64,000 nucleotides of DNA. It comes from Tsuneonella dongtanensis (GTDB lineage: Bacteria; Pseudomonadota; Alphaproteobacteria; Sphingomonadales; Sphingomonadaceae). Made by a program: the position numbers and the translations under genes. This document shows positions 21,085-30,199 of the stretch, piece by piece (within the stretch, counting starts at the first letter, position 1; the number at the start of each line of letters is the position of its first letter). The notes under the pieces are model-generated. The model saw nothing but the letters and a program-made list of their open reading frames with translations, did no database searches and was not told the DNA's origin. The DNA is taken from NCBI RefSeq assembly GCF_001698205.1, contig NZ_CP016591.1, positions 1,116,001 to 1,180,000 of the forward strand, read 5' to 3'.

Positions 21085-22575
21085 ATGCGCATGTTGGCCG
21101 CCGTTGCTCTTTCGCTGATGATCGCGGTGGCGCCGGCTTCGAGCAAGCCGAACGTCCTGTTCATCATCGCGGACGATCTCGCACCGCGGCTCGGAGCCTA
21201 TGGACATCGCGTCCAAAGCCCGAATATCGACCGCCTCGCACGGGAAGGAGTGACCTTCGAGCGGGCTTATGCGCAATTTCCACTGTGCGCTCCGAGCCGT
21301 GCCTCGTTCCTGACGGGAATGCGTCCCGACACTACGAGGGTCACCAATCTCAACGCCAACTTCCGCACCGCCTTGCCGGATATCCAGACACTGCCGCAGT
21401 ATTTCCGGAACAACGGCTACTTTGCCGGCCGGGTGGGCAAGATCTACCACCAGGGGGTGCCAGGCGACATCGGCACGAGCGGTCCCGATGACCCGCCTTC
21501 GTGGGACAAGGTCGTCAATCCGCGCGGCCGCGACAAGGATGCCGAGAATGGCAGACTGAGGGTCATGACGCCCGGCATCGCGTTCGGTTCGGCGATGACC
21601 TGGCTTGCCGACGATGGCGCGGACGAGGCGCAGACCGACGGCCTAGTCGCCAGCGAGGCGATCGCCATGATGCGCGAACATCGCGACGTACCGTTCTTCA
21701 TCGCGGTGGGTTTCTACCGTCCGCATGTGCCGATGATCGCGCCGGCGAAATACTTCGCGATGTACGACCCTCGAAAAATCGATGTGGCGCGGATCGATAC
21801 GGACTCTCCGCCCGATTACACGAAGGCGTGGTTGCCCGACAATTTCGGGATGACCTCTGCCGAGCAGCGACAGATGGTTCACGCCTATCATGCATCGACC
21901 AGTTTCGTCGATGCGCAGGTCGGGCACCTGCTCGATGAACTCGACAGGCTGGGGCTGGCGGACGACACGATCGTCGTTTTCACGAGCGACCATGGGTATC
22001 ATCTCGGCGAGCACGGCCAGTGGATGAAGAACACCCTCTGGGAAGAAGCGACGCGTGTGCCGCTTATCTTCCGGGTGCCTGGACTGAAGGCGAGGAACGC
22101 CCGGTCGCCGCGAACGGTGGAGATGCTCGACATCTATCCCACGCTGACTGAACTTGCGGGTTTGCCGCCCTATCGCCGAAACGAGGGTCGGAGTCTGGTC
22201 CCTCTATTGCACAGCCCGCGGGCTAGGTGGGACAAGGCGGCGCTCTCACAGGTCATCGGCGGGCGCAGCGTGCGTACCGAACGCTGGCGATACACGGAGT
22301 GGGAAGGCGGCAGGTTGGGGGCGCAGCTGTTCGATCACCACGCCGACCCGCGCGAGCAGCGCAACCTGGCAAGTGACCCGAAGCATGCGGCGGTCGTCAC
22401 TGCGCTGCGGGCGAAGCTGCCATCGGCCCTCGCCGAAAGTCGACCGTTGCCCCGTAAGTACGACCCCGATCGCAATTGCATGAAATGGCGGACTGGGCTG
22501 CCGAAAGCGATCCGCGCCGGCGGCGAGACGGCAAACGGTGACGAATATGCGGGACTGGTCGTCTGTCGAGACTGA
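21085..22575 (+). CDS. exported type I sulfatase
   Basis: A 496-aa sulfatase close to the iduronate/choline-sulfatase branch. The start chosen at 21085 gives a signal peptide (MRMLAAVALSLMIAVAPASS) cut before KPNVLFIIADD. The formylglycine site is CAPSR with LTGMRPDT after it; VGFYRPHVPM and FTSDHGYHLGEHGQW carry metal and substrate residues. The open frame begins upstream, but that part has no sulfatase similarity. It stands alone on the plus strand, converging on a broken MFS gene. Substrate unknown; as a free periplasmic enzyme it differs from the lipoprotein sulfatase at the window start. Confidence 0.88.
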   Translation: MRMLAAVALSLMIAVAPASSKPNVLFIIADDLAPRLGAYGHRVQSPNIDRLAREGVTFERAYAQFPLCAPSRASFLTGMRPDTTRVTNLNANFRTALPDIQTLPQYFRNNGYFAGRVGKIYHQGVPGDIGTSGPDDPPSWDKVVNPRGRDKDAENGRLRVMTPGIAFGSAMTWLADDGADEAQTDGLVASEAIAMMREHRDVPFFIAVGFYRPHVPMIAPAKYFAMYDPRKIDVARIDTDSPPDYTKAWLPDNFGMTSAEQRQMVHAYHASTSFVDAQVGHLLDELDRLGLADDTIVVFTSDHGYHLGEHGQWMKNTLWEEATRVPLIFRVPGLKARNARSPRTVEMLDIYPTLTELAGLPPYRRNEGRSLVPLLHSPRARWDKAALSQVIGGRSVRTERWRYTEWEGGRLGAQLFDHHADPREQRNLASDPKHAAVVTALRAKLPSALAESRPLPRKYDPDRNCMKWRTGLPKAIRAGGETANGDEYAGLVVCRD

Positions 22576-22597
22576 AGACGCGTTGGGACTGGCCTGA

Positions 22598-23932
22598 TCA
22601 GGCGATGGCAGTTTTCGTCTCGTGGTTCCCGACGCCGGCCATCAGGCACAGCGCCAACCCGGTCAGGATGATGGCTGATACGGCAAAATAGGTAATGGCA
22701 TAGCCGCCGCCTTCCACCAGCCACCCCGAATTGCCGGCCATGAGAGACCGCGACAGGTTGGGCACTGCCATGAACAGTGCGAACTGGCTTGCCGCAACCA
22801 ACGGATTTCAGATCTGCATCGCCCAGACGATCAGCAGGATCGAGAGCATGATCGACATGATATAGAGCGCGGCAGTAAGGCCCATGAAGGCGGTGTCACC
22901 CTGCCATGTGCTTACGGTCGTCCCGGCGCAAGCTGCCAACGCTGCGATCGCCACGAAGAACCCGATCATCGACCAACGCAGGCCGAACCGGCGCACCAGC
23001 AGCACCGGCACGAACAGCCCAAAGCCTGCGGCAACGAGGTTGATGAGTGCATTGTAACTCGCATAGCGCTCCGTCGTCCAACCCAGCTGCTGGACGGCGA
23101 GGGTGGGGTTCACCGCATCGACAAAAGCCAGCATTGCGCAGGCGCAGCCCGTACCGAGCAGAAACAGGATAGTGCGCGGCACCAGAAGCGAGCGGAACAT
23201 GCCCTTGAGAATTGGTCCCCAGGCACCTTGCTGGCGTTCTTCGCACTCGCGCGAGGCACGACCGTGGGTCCAAGGAAGCAGTCGTTCTCCCGGGCGCTCG
23301 CGGAACAGGCTGACAAACAGAGAGGCACCCGCGACCATCGTCGCAAGGACCAAGGCGGTGACGGTTACATCGCCAGACTGAAGCAGTTGTCCGGCCAGAT
23401 AGCTGCACACGGCGACGCCGAGCGCCTGGCTGGCGAACATCATACTGTTGACGGCCGTTCGTTCGCCTTCGGGCACGATGTCGACCGCCATCCCGTCGAC
23501 TGCGCAGTCGCTGAAGGTGACGCACAGGTTGAGGATGAAACACAAAGCGGCGAGCATCGCGATGTCGTTCGCCGTGGGAGCGAGAATCGCCATGATCACC
23601 AGCATGACGACCATCAGAAACTGTGCCAGCAGGATCCAACCACGCCTGCGTCCCATCGGCTTGAACGCATACCGGTCCATTATCATGCCATTGAACAGCT
23701 TGGTCGACCACGGCAGCATCGCTGTTCCCACGAACGCGCCTACCTGGAGGGGAGTGGCACCCTGCTCGGCCAACCATCCGGGCAAGGCGACAAGGGACAG
23801 GGCCAGTGGCACACCCTGGAGAAAATAAAGGATCAAAATCGCAGAGAAGCGTGCAAGCCGGCTCTCCGAGAGGGCCGGAAGCCTGGCAAACGCAACCGGC
23901 TGGGCGGGAAGCGTGGCAAAAGGTTGCTGCAT
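22598..23932 (-). pseudogene. MFS transporter interrupted by one in-frame TGA
   Basis: An AmpG/SLC33-like major facilitator of about 444 codons with 12 predicted membrane segments. The first 374 codons (LARFSAILILYFLQGVPLAL, then NGMIMDRYAFKPMGRRRGW) run to a TGA at 22808-22810. The same frame continues without any shift as NPLVAASQFALFMAVPNLSRS to a natural stop at 22598. The TGA falls inside a conserved cytoplasmic loop before the last two membrane segments, where a residue such as Cys, Trp or Arg is expected. It may be a nonsense mutation or a sequencing error. A truncated 374-aa protein would lack the last two helices. Confidence 0.8.
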
Positions 23933-24070
23933 GGAGTTTTCCGAATTGCCGGAGGCGCGGCGGGGGCAAAGCGGTGGTGCTGCCTATGTTGGCGCATCGA
24001 CCGCAACCTGGCAGAAAAATCCGGCGGATGGCCGGGTCGCAGAAGCCACCCGCCGGAACCAGGCTCTGGC

Positions 24071-24505
24071 CTATTTCAGGACCAGCTCCTGATACTGTGT
24101 CGAACCCATCATCTCGCGCATGGACTGACGGTTAGCGAAGGCGGTGTCCGCGCTGCGATCTGACTGCGCGAGCATTGCGTTGACCTTCTTGCGGAAGGCT
24201 TCCGACTCGGCGGTCTTTACGTAATCCTTGTACTCCACCACAAGCACCAGGTCCGGCTCTCCCGGGCGGGGATTGTTGGTGGAAAGGACGTGGTAGTCCA
24301 CCACCATGCCTTCCGCCTTCGCGAATTCCTGGACCTTCTTCCACTGGCCGGCGAGGTAATCCATGTAGTTCTCGAACTGGCCGTCCTTCACGTCGACGCG
24401 CGAGGCTTCCCACACCGTCCCTTGGGTATAGCTGGATTGCTGGGCCGACGCAGGCACTGCCAGAAAGGCCATGCTGGCAATCACCAGTGATGCGATCTTC
24501 TTCAT
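24071..24505 (-). CDS. exported hypothetical protein, dimeric alpha/beta-barrel-like
   Basis: A 144-aa protein with a clear signal peptide (MKKIASLVIASMAFLAVPASAQ) and a mature part of about 120 residues. The order WEASRVDVKDGQFENYMDYLAG, DYHVLSTNN and PDLVLVVEYKD suggests the ferredoxin-like fold of antibiotic-monooxygenase-type barrels, but no catalytic site was recognised. The start at 24505 is set by the signal peptide and by GGGGAGAA just upstream; the frame itself is open to 24703. It stands beside the TPR regulator on the same strand. Confidence 0.7.
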   Translation of the reverse strand: MKKIASLVIASMAFLAVPASAQQSSYTQGTVWEASRVDVKDGQFENYMDYLAGQWKKVQEFAKAEGMVVDYHVLSTNNPRPGEPDLVLVVEYKDYVKTAESEAFRKKVNAMLAQSDRSADTAFANRQSMREMMGSTQYQELVLK

Positions 24506-24752
24506 CGTAATTTCTCCCCGTCCAAAAAGTCGCGGCATTTCCGCCCGCTCGGGGCGTCCATGATCTCGGTGCGCGACCCAGTGGCAGAGCGGATAAGGCG
24601 CTGCCTTTGCTCCCGGACGATGTGCCCGGTGAGCCGAAGAAAAATCTGATTTGGCAATGAATTCGCTTGGCCTTTGATGGGCCACGACCGGGTTGCCGGT
24701 CAATCCGTGCAGCCGTCAATAAAGCGTCAAAATGCCCGACCCTGAGGCGCGC

Positions 24753-26840
24753 TTATGCCTTGCGCGGATCGGCGGGCATCAAGTCGGGCCAACCGAACCG
24801 TTCCCACGCCTCGACCATTCCGATGCCCTCGGCAAAATCGATGAAGCCAGGGTGGCGGATGGTGTGGTTGATCGGTTCGATGTCGATCCACAAGCTCATA
24901 AGGCCGAATATATTGGCTGGATGGATGCGCTTTGAGTAGATTTTCATCACGAGTTCGGAATGTCCCATCCAGATTGCCGGGAATGAAATCGAGGAATCGT
25001 AGGGATCGGGCATGGTGGCGTGCAGGGCGTCTATCAGCTGGCAATAGGCCGAACGGTCGGCTTGCCTGCCGCTGAAAATTCCCCGCGCTGCGATGTCGAA
25101 ATAGGCGTCCCGCGCGGCATCGTCCATCGGCGGCATGCCGGGCGGTCGCATGATGACGGTGCCGAGGAGGAACCGCGTCTCGTAATGGGTCTGCACGGCG
25201 GCGTCGCAATCGCCCAAGGCGAACTGGGCGAGTGCAAGCCACATCCCGGGGAAACCCAGGTCCGTCATGCGTTTGCCGGCGACGCGCGCCTTTTCGAATT
25301 CCCCAAGGCTGAGATAGGCGGATGCGAGCATGGCGTAATTCCGCGCGTAGACCGGATCGCGCTCCACCGACGCTTCGACATAGGGCAGGGCATCGCGCGC
25401 CTTGCCCAGATAGAGCAGGCACGAGCCTAGTCGCGAGGATACATCCGCGTCGTTCGGGTCGCGGGCATAGGCCTCGAATGCACGCTCAAGACTGCGAGCC
25501 GGATTGAACAGGGCCCAGTCGTGGATTCCGAGGATGGACAAGGCATGGCCTTGACCGGGGTCGAGCTCGAGCGCACGCTTTGCGCAATCGGCGCCTTTTG
25601 CGGACTGTTCCAAGCGGGTCAGGCTGGGAGTGAGCGCCGCCTTCATGATGTGCGCATTGGCAAGTGCGGTCCAGCATTCGGCGAACTCCGGATCGATGGC
25701 CAAAGCTCGCTCAAAGAACTCTATTGCCTTGTCGAAAGCCTCTTCGCCCGAGATCCTTTGGACCATCGAGCGACCTTGGAGAAAGAGCGCGTAAGCCTCG
25801 CGGTCGTGGGTCATCTTTCGCGAGGGAGCGGGCGATGTCGGCAGGCCCAGTGCACGGCAGATGGCCGCAATGACATTGGCGCCGATCACCTTGCGGGATT
25901 CGAAGAAATCTTCGATCGAACCATAAAGCTGGTCCGACCAGACCTCGTTGCCTGACTGCCCGCTGATAAGGGCGAGCCTGACCTGGATACCCTTGGGCCC
26001 TCGTCGGACCTCGCCTTCAATCAGGTGCGAGACGTTCAGCTCGGATGCGATCTCAGTGAGCGTTCGCCCCTTTTCGGAAACGACTGCGATGGATGTCCGA
26101 CCTGCGAGGGTGATACCCTCTATTCCTGCAAGCCGCGTCGAAAGTTCATCGACAATTCCTTCTGCGAGAAAGAAATCTCCTCCGACAGTGTCGAGTTGCG
26201 GAAACGGCAGGACTGCAAGCGAGACCTGATGGTCTACCCCGTTGAACGTGCGATACGTCGGGAACCGGGTGCGCGCTGCCTCGAGCAGACGATCGCCGAT
26301 GGGCTTGGGCGAGGTCCGGATGGCTTCGGCAATTGCGGAACGTAGGCGGGCATCGATATGCTCGCGGCGTTCGCCCAGCCACTTGTCGAAGCGCGGATTG
26401 AGCGTAGCACCCTGGATGAGCGGACGGTTGCCGATCGCGAGCAGATGCGCGATCGCAGCCTCGTTGTCCCCTGCGGAGAACGCGGCCTCCAAATCATCGA
26501 GGTCACAGCTCAGAACAGCTGGATCGATGGCAATTCTGGCACGTGAGACGACTAGGCCGTCGAGGCCGTAGTCATCGAGCTTGCGCTTTAGCTCCAGCAG
26601 GCATTGGCGAAGGCTGGCCTTGGCCTGCGGAGCGAAGCGATTGGCCCACAGCAGTCGTGCGAGCGCATCCCGGTCCATCGCGTGACCCGGTTCGATGCAC
26701 AAAATCGCCAGAAGCAGGTTCGCACGGCGGTTGTTGAGCGAAATCACTTCGCCATCGGCAGATTCAAAGCGCAGCTCGCCGAAGATAGATGCCCTCAACA
26801 GGGCCCCCTGCGTGACCTTTGCGTCCGTCTGCGCCGACAC
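24753..26840 (-). CDS. winged-helix transcriptional regulator with TolB-like and TPR domains
   Basis: About 695 aa from the GTG at 26840 (a TTG at 26888 would add 16 residues). Residues about 15-90 are an OmpR/BTAD-type winged helix (FGELRFESADGEVISLNNRRA, then LLWANR and SLRQCLLELKRKL). About 215-330 is a FlgO/TolB-like domain (VSLAVLPFPQLDTVGGDFF, HLIEGEVRRGP). The rest is a TPR array (AIEFFERALAIDPEFAECWT and repeats). This matches CadC-like or adenylate-cyclase-type cytoplasmic regulators without a membrane segment. It is divergent from copA across a gap that holds a CueR-type site, but a copper role is not shown. Target genes are unknown. Confidence 0.75.
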   Translation of the reverse strand: MSAQTDAKVTQGALLRASIFGELRFESADGEVISLNNRRANLLLAILCIEPGHAMDRDALARLLWANRFAPQAKASLRQCLLELKRKLDDYGLDGLVVSRARIAIDPAVLSCDLDDLEAAFSAGDNEAAIAHLLAIGNRPLIQGATLNPRFDKWLGERREHIDARLRSAIAEAIRTSPKPIGDRLLEAARTRFPTYRTFNGVDHQVSLAVLPFPQLDTVGGDFFLAEGIVDELSTRLAGIEGITLAGRTSIAVVSEKGRTLTEIASELNVSHLIEGEVRRGPKGIQVRLALISGQSGNEVWSDQLYGSIEDFFESRKVIGANVIAAICRALGLPTSPAPSRKMTHDREAYALFLQGRSMVQRISGEEAFDKAIEFFERALAIDPEFAECWTALANAHIMKAALTPSLTRLEQSAKGADCAKRALELDPGQGHALSILGIHDWALFNPARSLERAFEAYARDPNDADVSSRLGSCLLYLGKARDALPYVEASVERDPVYARNYAMLASAYLSLGEFEKARVAGKRMTDLGFPGMWLALAQFALGDCDAAVQTHYETRFLLGTVIMRPPGMPPMDDAARDAYFDIAARGIFSGRQADRSAYCQLIDALHATMPDPYDSSISFPAIWMGHSELVMKIYSKRIHPANIFGLMSLWIDIEPINHTIRHPGFIDFAEGIGMVEAWERFGWPDLMPADPRKA

Positions 26841-26943
26841 TTTGTACCCCCGACAGGGGATGATTGCATCGCGGGGTCGAGTTTGCAATCTGCGTTCAAC
26901 GTCGCCGATGGCGCGCAGCTTTGGGGTACGAGCCTTGCGCGAT

Positions 26944-26962
26944 GGTAAGCCATTCGCTTACC
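26944..26962. promoter_or_regulatory. perfect 7-bp inverted repeat between regulator and copA
   Basis: GGTAAGC-CATTC-GCTTACC, directly upstream of the -35 of the copA promoter. It is not the CueR box. It could be an operator of the divergent winged-helix regulator, or a second activator site for copA. Confidence 0.45.
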
Positions 26963-26964
26963 GC

Positions 26965-26995
26965 TTGACCTTACCATTGTTGGAAGGTGCAGAAT
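26965..26995 (+). promoter_or_regulatory. CueR-type promoter of copA
   Basis: A -35 TTGACC (26965-26970) and -10-like CAGAAT (26990-26995) are separated by 19 bases, the over-long spacer typical of MerR-family promoters. The spacer holds the near-palindrome ACCTTACC-ATTGT-TGGAAGGT (26968-26988), matching the CueR/HmrR pattern ACCTTCC-N7-GGAAGGT with one arm imperfect. The copA ATG is 34 bases further on and cueR is the next gene, so copper-bound CueR very probably activates here. Confidence 0.8.
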
Positions 26996-27028
26996 CACTC
27001 CACGATTTGAGATTATGGAGTAAATTCA

Positions 27029-29605
27029 ATGGCGCATGCGACTTCAGCGATTCGCAACCTGAGCCAGAACGCGGGTGATCCCGTCACACTGAGTTTGACT
27101 GTCGAGGGCATGACCTGCGCGTCATGCGTCTCGCATGTCGAGAAAGCGATCGCGGCAATCCCTTCCGTCGAAAATGTGTCGGTAAACCTCGCGACCGAAC
27201 GGGCGAACGTTACGCTGGCGGGTCCGACCGAACCCGAAGCACTCGTGCAGGCCGTTCGCGGGGCAGGGTATGCGGTGCGCGAGGTCGATGGCGAACTCAT
27301 CGTCAAAGGTATGACCTGTGCATCGTGTGTCGGGCACGTCGAAAAGGCCATTCTGGGGGTTCCGGGAATAGTCCGGGCAAACGTCAATCTCGCCACCGAA
27401 AGGGCGAGTTTTCGCTACCTTGACGGGTTGGCCAGCCTCGAAGCGATCGAGAGCGCCATACGCGAGGCCGGTTACGAACCGAAACGCATCGAGACCCACG
27501 CAGGCAGCGAGGACCGGGAGCGAGCCGCCAACGAACGCGAATTCGCCAGCCTTCGATTGGCCCTGATCGTTGCGGTGCTCCTGGCACTGCCCGTCTTCGT
27601 TCTCGAGATGGGATCGCATCTGGTTCCCTCGTTCCATCACCTGATCCATTCGACGATCGGCCGGCAGGCGAGCTGGGTCATCCAGTTCGTCCTCACGACG
27701 GCGGTTCTCTTCGGCCCCGGCCTGCGTTTCTTCCGAAAGGGAATTCCGGCAATCCTGCGCGGGACACCGGACATGAACTCGCTCGTCACCGTCGGGACAG
27801 GCGCGGCCTGGGCCTATTCGGTCGTCGCGACTTTCGCTCCATCCTTGCTGCCGGCAGGCACGGTCAACGTGTACTTCGAAGCGGCTGCCGTGATCGTTGC
27901 ACTCATCCTGCTCGGGCGCTTTCTCGAGGCGAAGGCGAAGGGCCGGACATCGGAAGCCATCAAGCGGCTCGTCCGCCTGCAGCCCCGTACCGCACGTGTC
28001 GTGCGTGACGGTGAGACTGTGGAAGTGCCGATCGCAGACGTCCTTGCCGGCGATACCGTCGTCGTGCGTCCCGGAGAGAAGATCCCCGTCGACGGCGAAG
28101 TTACGGAGGGCAATTCGTACGTCGATGAAAGCATGATCACCGGCGAGCCTGTCCCTGTCGAAAAGCGCGAAGGAGCCAGCGTCGTCGGCGGCACCATCAA
28201 CAAGTCGGGGTCTTTCTCATTCCGTGCGACCGGTGTCGGATCCGAGACCATGCTGTCCCAGATCATCAGGATGGTGGAGCAGGCCCAGGGAGCGAAGCTT
28301 CCTATCCAGGCGATGGTCGACAAGGTCACCGCGTGGTTCGTCCCGGCCGTCATGTTCGTCGCTGCGCTGACGTTCGTTATCTGGCTGATCTTCGGCCCCG
28401 ACCCTGCCCTTAGCTTCGCGCTGGTCAACGCGGTTGCCGTCCTGATCATCGCGTGCCCGTGCGCAATGGGCCTTGCGACGCCGACCTCGATAATGGTGGG
28501 GACCGGACGTGCGGCCGAACTCGGAGTGCTTTTCCGGAAAGGCGAGGCCTTGCAGGCGCTGCGTTCCGTCGAGATCGTCGCGCTGGACAAGACCGGAACG
28601 CTGACGATCGGTCGTCCCGTCCTGACCGATCTGGAAACCGCGCTCGGCTTCGACAGTGACGAGGTCCTGTCGCTGGTCGCCGCAGTCGAGGCCCATTCCG
28701 AGCACCCGATCGCGGAAGCCATCCTCACCGCCGCAAAGGAGCGGGGGCTTCAAATCCCGCCAACCGACAACTTCGAAGCTTCCCCTGGTTTCGGCATCAA
28801 GGCGGATGTCGGCGGCCGTACAGTGCACGTGGGAGCAGACCGGTACATGGCCAAGCTGGGCATCGACTTCGGACCGCTGGGCGTCGACGCGTGGCGGCTT
28901 GGCAGCGAAGGGAAGACGCCGCTTTATGCAGCAGTCGACGGCCATCTCGCGGCCATCATTGCGGTCGCCGACCCGATACGCGAGACAACCCCGGCCGCCA
29001 TCGATGCCCTGCATTCGCTGGGCCTCAAGGTGGCGATGATCACCGGCGACAACCGGGCTACAGCGGAGGCTGTCGCCCGCCAGTTGGGGATCGACGAGGT
29101 CGTCGCCGAAGTGCTGCCCGAAGGCAAGGTCGAGGCGCTCAAGTCGCTCCGCAAGGACGGTCGCGCCGCAGCATTCGTGGGCGATGGCATCAACGATGCG
29201 CCCGCCTTGGCGGAAGCCGATGTCGGGATTGCGATTGGGACGGGAACCGACGTCGCGATCGAGACTGCCGATGTCGTCCTGATGTCGGGCGATCTGCGCG
29301 GTGTGGTGAACGCCATCGCCTTGTCCCGGGCCACGATCCGGAACATCAAGGAAAACCTCTTCTGGGCGTTTGCCTACAACGCCGCGCTGATTCCGGTGGC
29401 CGCGGGCGTTCTCTATCCCGCCACTGGTGTCCTGCTTTCTCCCGTGTTCGCGGCCGGCGCCATGGCATTGTCGAGCGTTTTCGTTCTGTCGAATGCCCTG
29501 CGCCTCAAGCGCTTCAAGAGCGTGATGGACCTTACAAGTGGCCCGGCTCTTTCAGCGACCGGTGCTCGGCCCCATATGCCAGTCCACGCCCCCTTGAAGG
29601 TCTGA
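27029..29605 (+). CDS. copA: copper-exporting P1B-type ATPase
   Basis: An 858-aa ATPase that pumps Cu(I) from the cytoplasm to the periplasm. Two N-terminal heavy-metal domains carry GMTCASC (Cys30/Cys33, and again near residue 98). Then come the membrane helices, the TGEPVPVEK phosphatase loop, the metal-transport motif CPC in [14 protein letters not shown], the phosphorylation site [16 protein letters not shown], and the hinge [20 protein letters not shown]. The ATG start is preceded by a CueR-type promoter; cueR follows after 48 bases. This is the core of the local copper-resistance block and is distinct from ccoI at 35-37 kb. Confidence 0.95.
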   Translation: MAHATSAIRNLSQNAGDPVTLSLTVEGMTCASCVSHVEKAIAAIPSVENVSVNLATERANVTLAGPTEPEALVQAVRGAGYAVREVDGELIVKGMTCASCVGHVEKAILGVPGIVRANVNLATERASFRYLDGLASLEAIESAIREAGYEPKRIETHAGSEDRERAANEREFASLRLALIVAVLLALPVFVLEMGSHLVPSFHHLIHSTIGRQASWVIQFVLTTAVLFGPGLRFFRKGIPAILRGTPDMNSLVTVGTGAAWAYSVVATFAPSLLPAGTVNVYFEAAAVIVALILLGRFLEAKAKGRTSEAIKRLVRLQPRTARVVRDGETVEVPIADVLAGDTVVVRPGEKIPVDGEVTEGNSYVDESMITGEPVPVEKREGASVVGGTINKSGSFSFRATGVGSETMLSQIIRMVEQAQGAKLPIQAMVDKVTAWFVPAVMFVAALTFVIWLIFGPDPALSFALVNAVAVLIIACPCAMGLATPTSIMVGTGRAAELGVLFRKGEALQALRSVEIVALDKTGTLTIGRPVLTDLETALGFDSDEVLSLVAAVEAHSEHPIAEAILTAAKERGLQIPPTDNFEASPGFGIKADVGGRTVHVGADRYMAKLGIDFGPLGVDAWRLGSEGKTPLYAAVDGHLAAIIAVADPIRETTPAAIDALHSLGLKVAMITGDNRATAEAVARQLGIDEVVAEVLPEGKVEALKSLRKDGRAAAFVGDGINDAPALAEADVGIAIGTGTDVAIETADVVLMSGDLRGVVNAIALSRATIRNIKENLFWAFAYNAALIPVAAGVLYPATGVLLSPVFAAGAMALSSVFVLSNALRLKRFKSVMDLTSGPALSATGARPHMPVHAPLKV

Positions 29606-29653
29606 TGTTGAACCGATGTCGATGGAAACGATGCAATCTTCAGGAGCAGAGCA

Positions 29654-30139
29654 ATGAACATTGGACAGGCTTCCGAGGCGTCCGGCGTCAGCGCGAAGAT
29701 GATCCGCTACTACGAGCAGACCGGACTGATACCTAAGGCTGCCCGGCGCGACAGCGGATACCGCGACTACGATCGCGACGATGTGCATCGGCTGCAGTTC
29801 ATCCGGCACGCCCGGGACCTTGGCTTTACCGTCGAACAGATCGGCGAACTCCTTGCGCTGTGGTCTGACCGCGAACGCGCCAGCAGCGAGGTAAAGGCCC
29901 TCGCTCTCGGTCATGTCGAGCGTCTGAAGGCGAAGCAGCTCGAGCTTGGGCAAATGATCGGCACGCTCGAAGCGCTCGCCCGGAACTGCCATGGCGACGA
30001 GCGACCGGAATGTCCGATCATCGAGGGATTGGCGCACAAGGACGCAGCCGAGGGCAAAGCCGGGAACCGCAAGTTGCCGCGGTTCGGCATCGGTTCGGGC
30101 CCCGGCGGTGGAGCACAATCCGGCAGTTCGAAGCACTGA
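29654..30139 (+). CDS. cueR: Cu(I)-responsive MerR-family regulator
   Basis: A 161-aa copper sensor. Residues 1-70 are the MerR winged HTH (MNIGQASEASGVSAKMIRYYEQTGLI, interrupted by R-rich wing residues YRDY). A dimerisation helix follows (VKALALGHVERLKAKQLEL). The metal loop has Cys112 and Cys120 (CHGDERPEC), the same positions and spacing as in E. coli CueR, which marks it as Cu(I)/Ag(I)-specific. The C-terminal 35 residues are longer than usual and Gly/Lys-rich. It lies just downstream of copA, whose promoter contains its likely operator. Confidence 0.93.
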   Translation: MNIGQASEASGVSAKMIRYYEQTGLIPKAARRDSGYRDYDRDDVHRLQFIRHARDLGFTVEQIGELLALWSDRERASSEVKALALGHVERLKAKQLELGQMIGTLEALARNCHGDERPECPIIEGLAHKDAAEGKAGNRKLPRFGIGSGPGGGAQSGSSKH

Positions 30140-30199
30140 TAGCGCTCCGAGACATATCCATGCCCGGCCTTCCGCAATCCGGGAGACGGCATCACCAAA

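Noticed and set aside
22808-22810. TGA in the MFS gene as a selenocysteine codon
   Set aside because: No SECIS-like hairpin was apparent just downstream, and this transporter family is not known to use selenocysteine.
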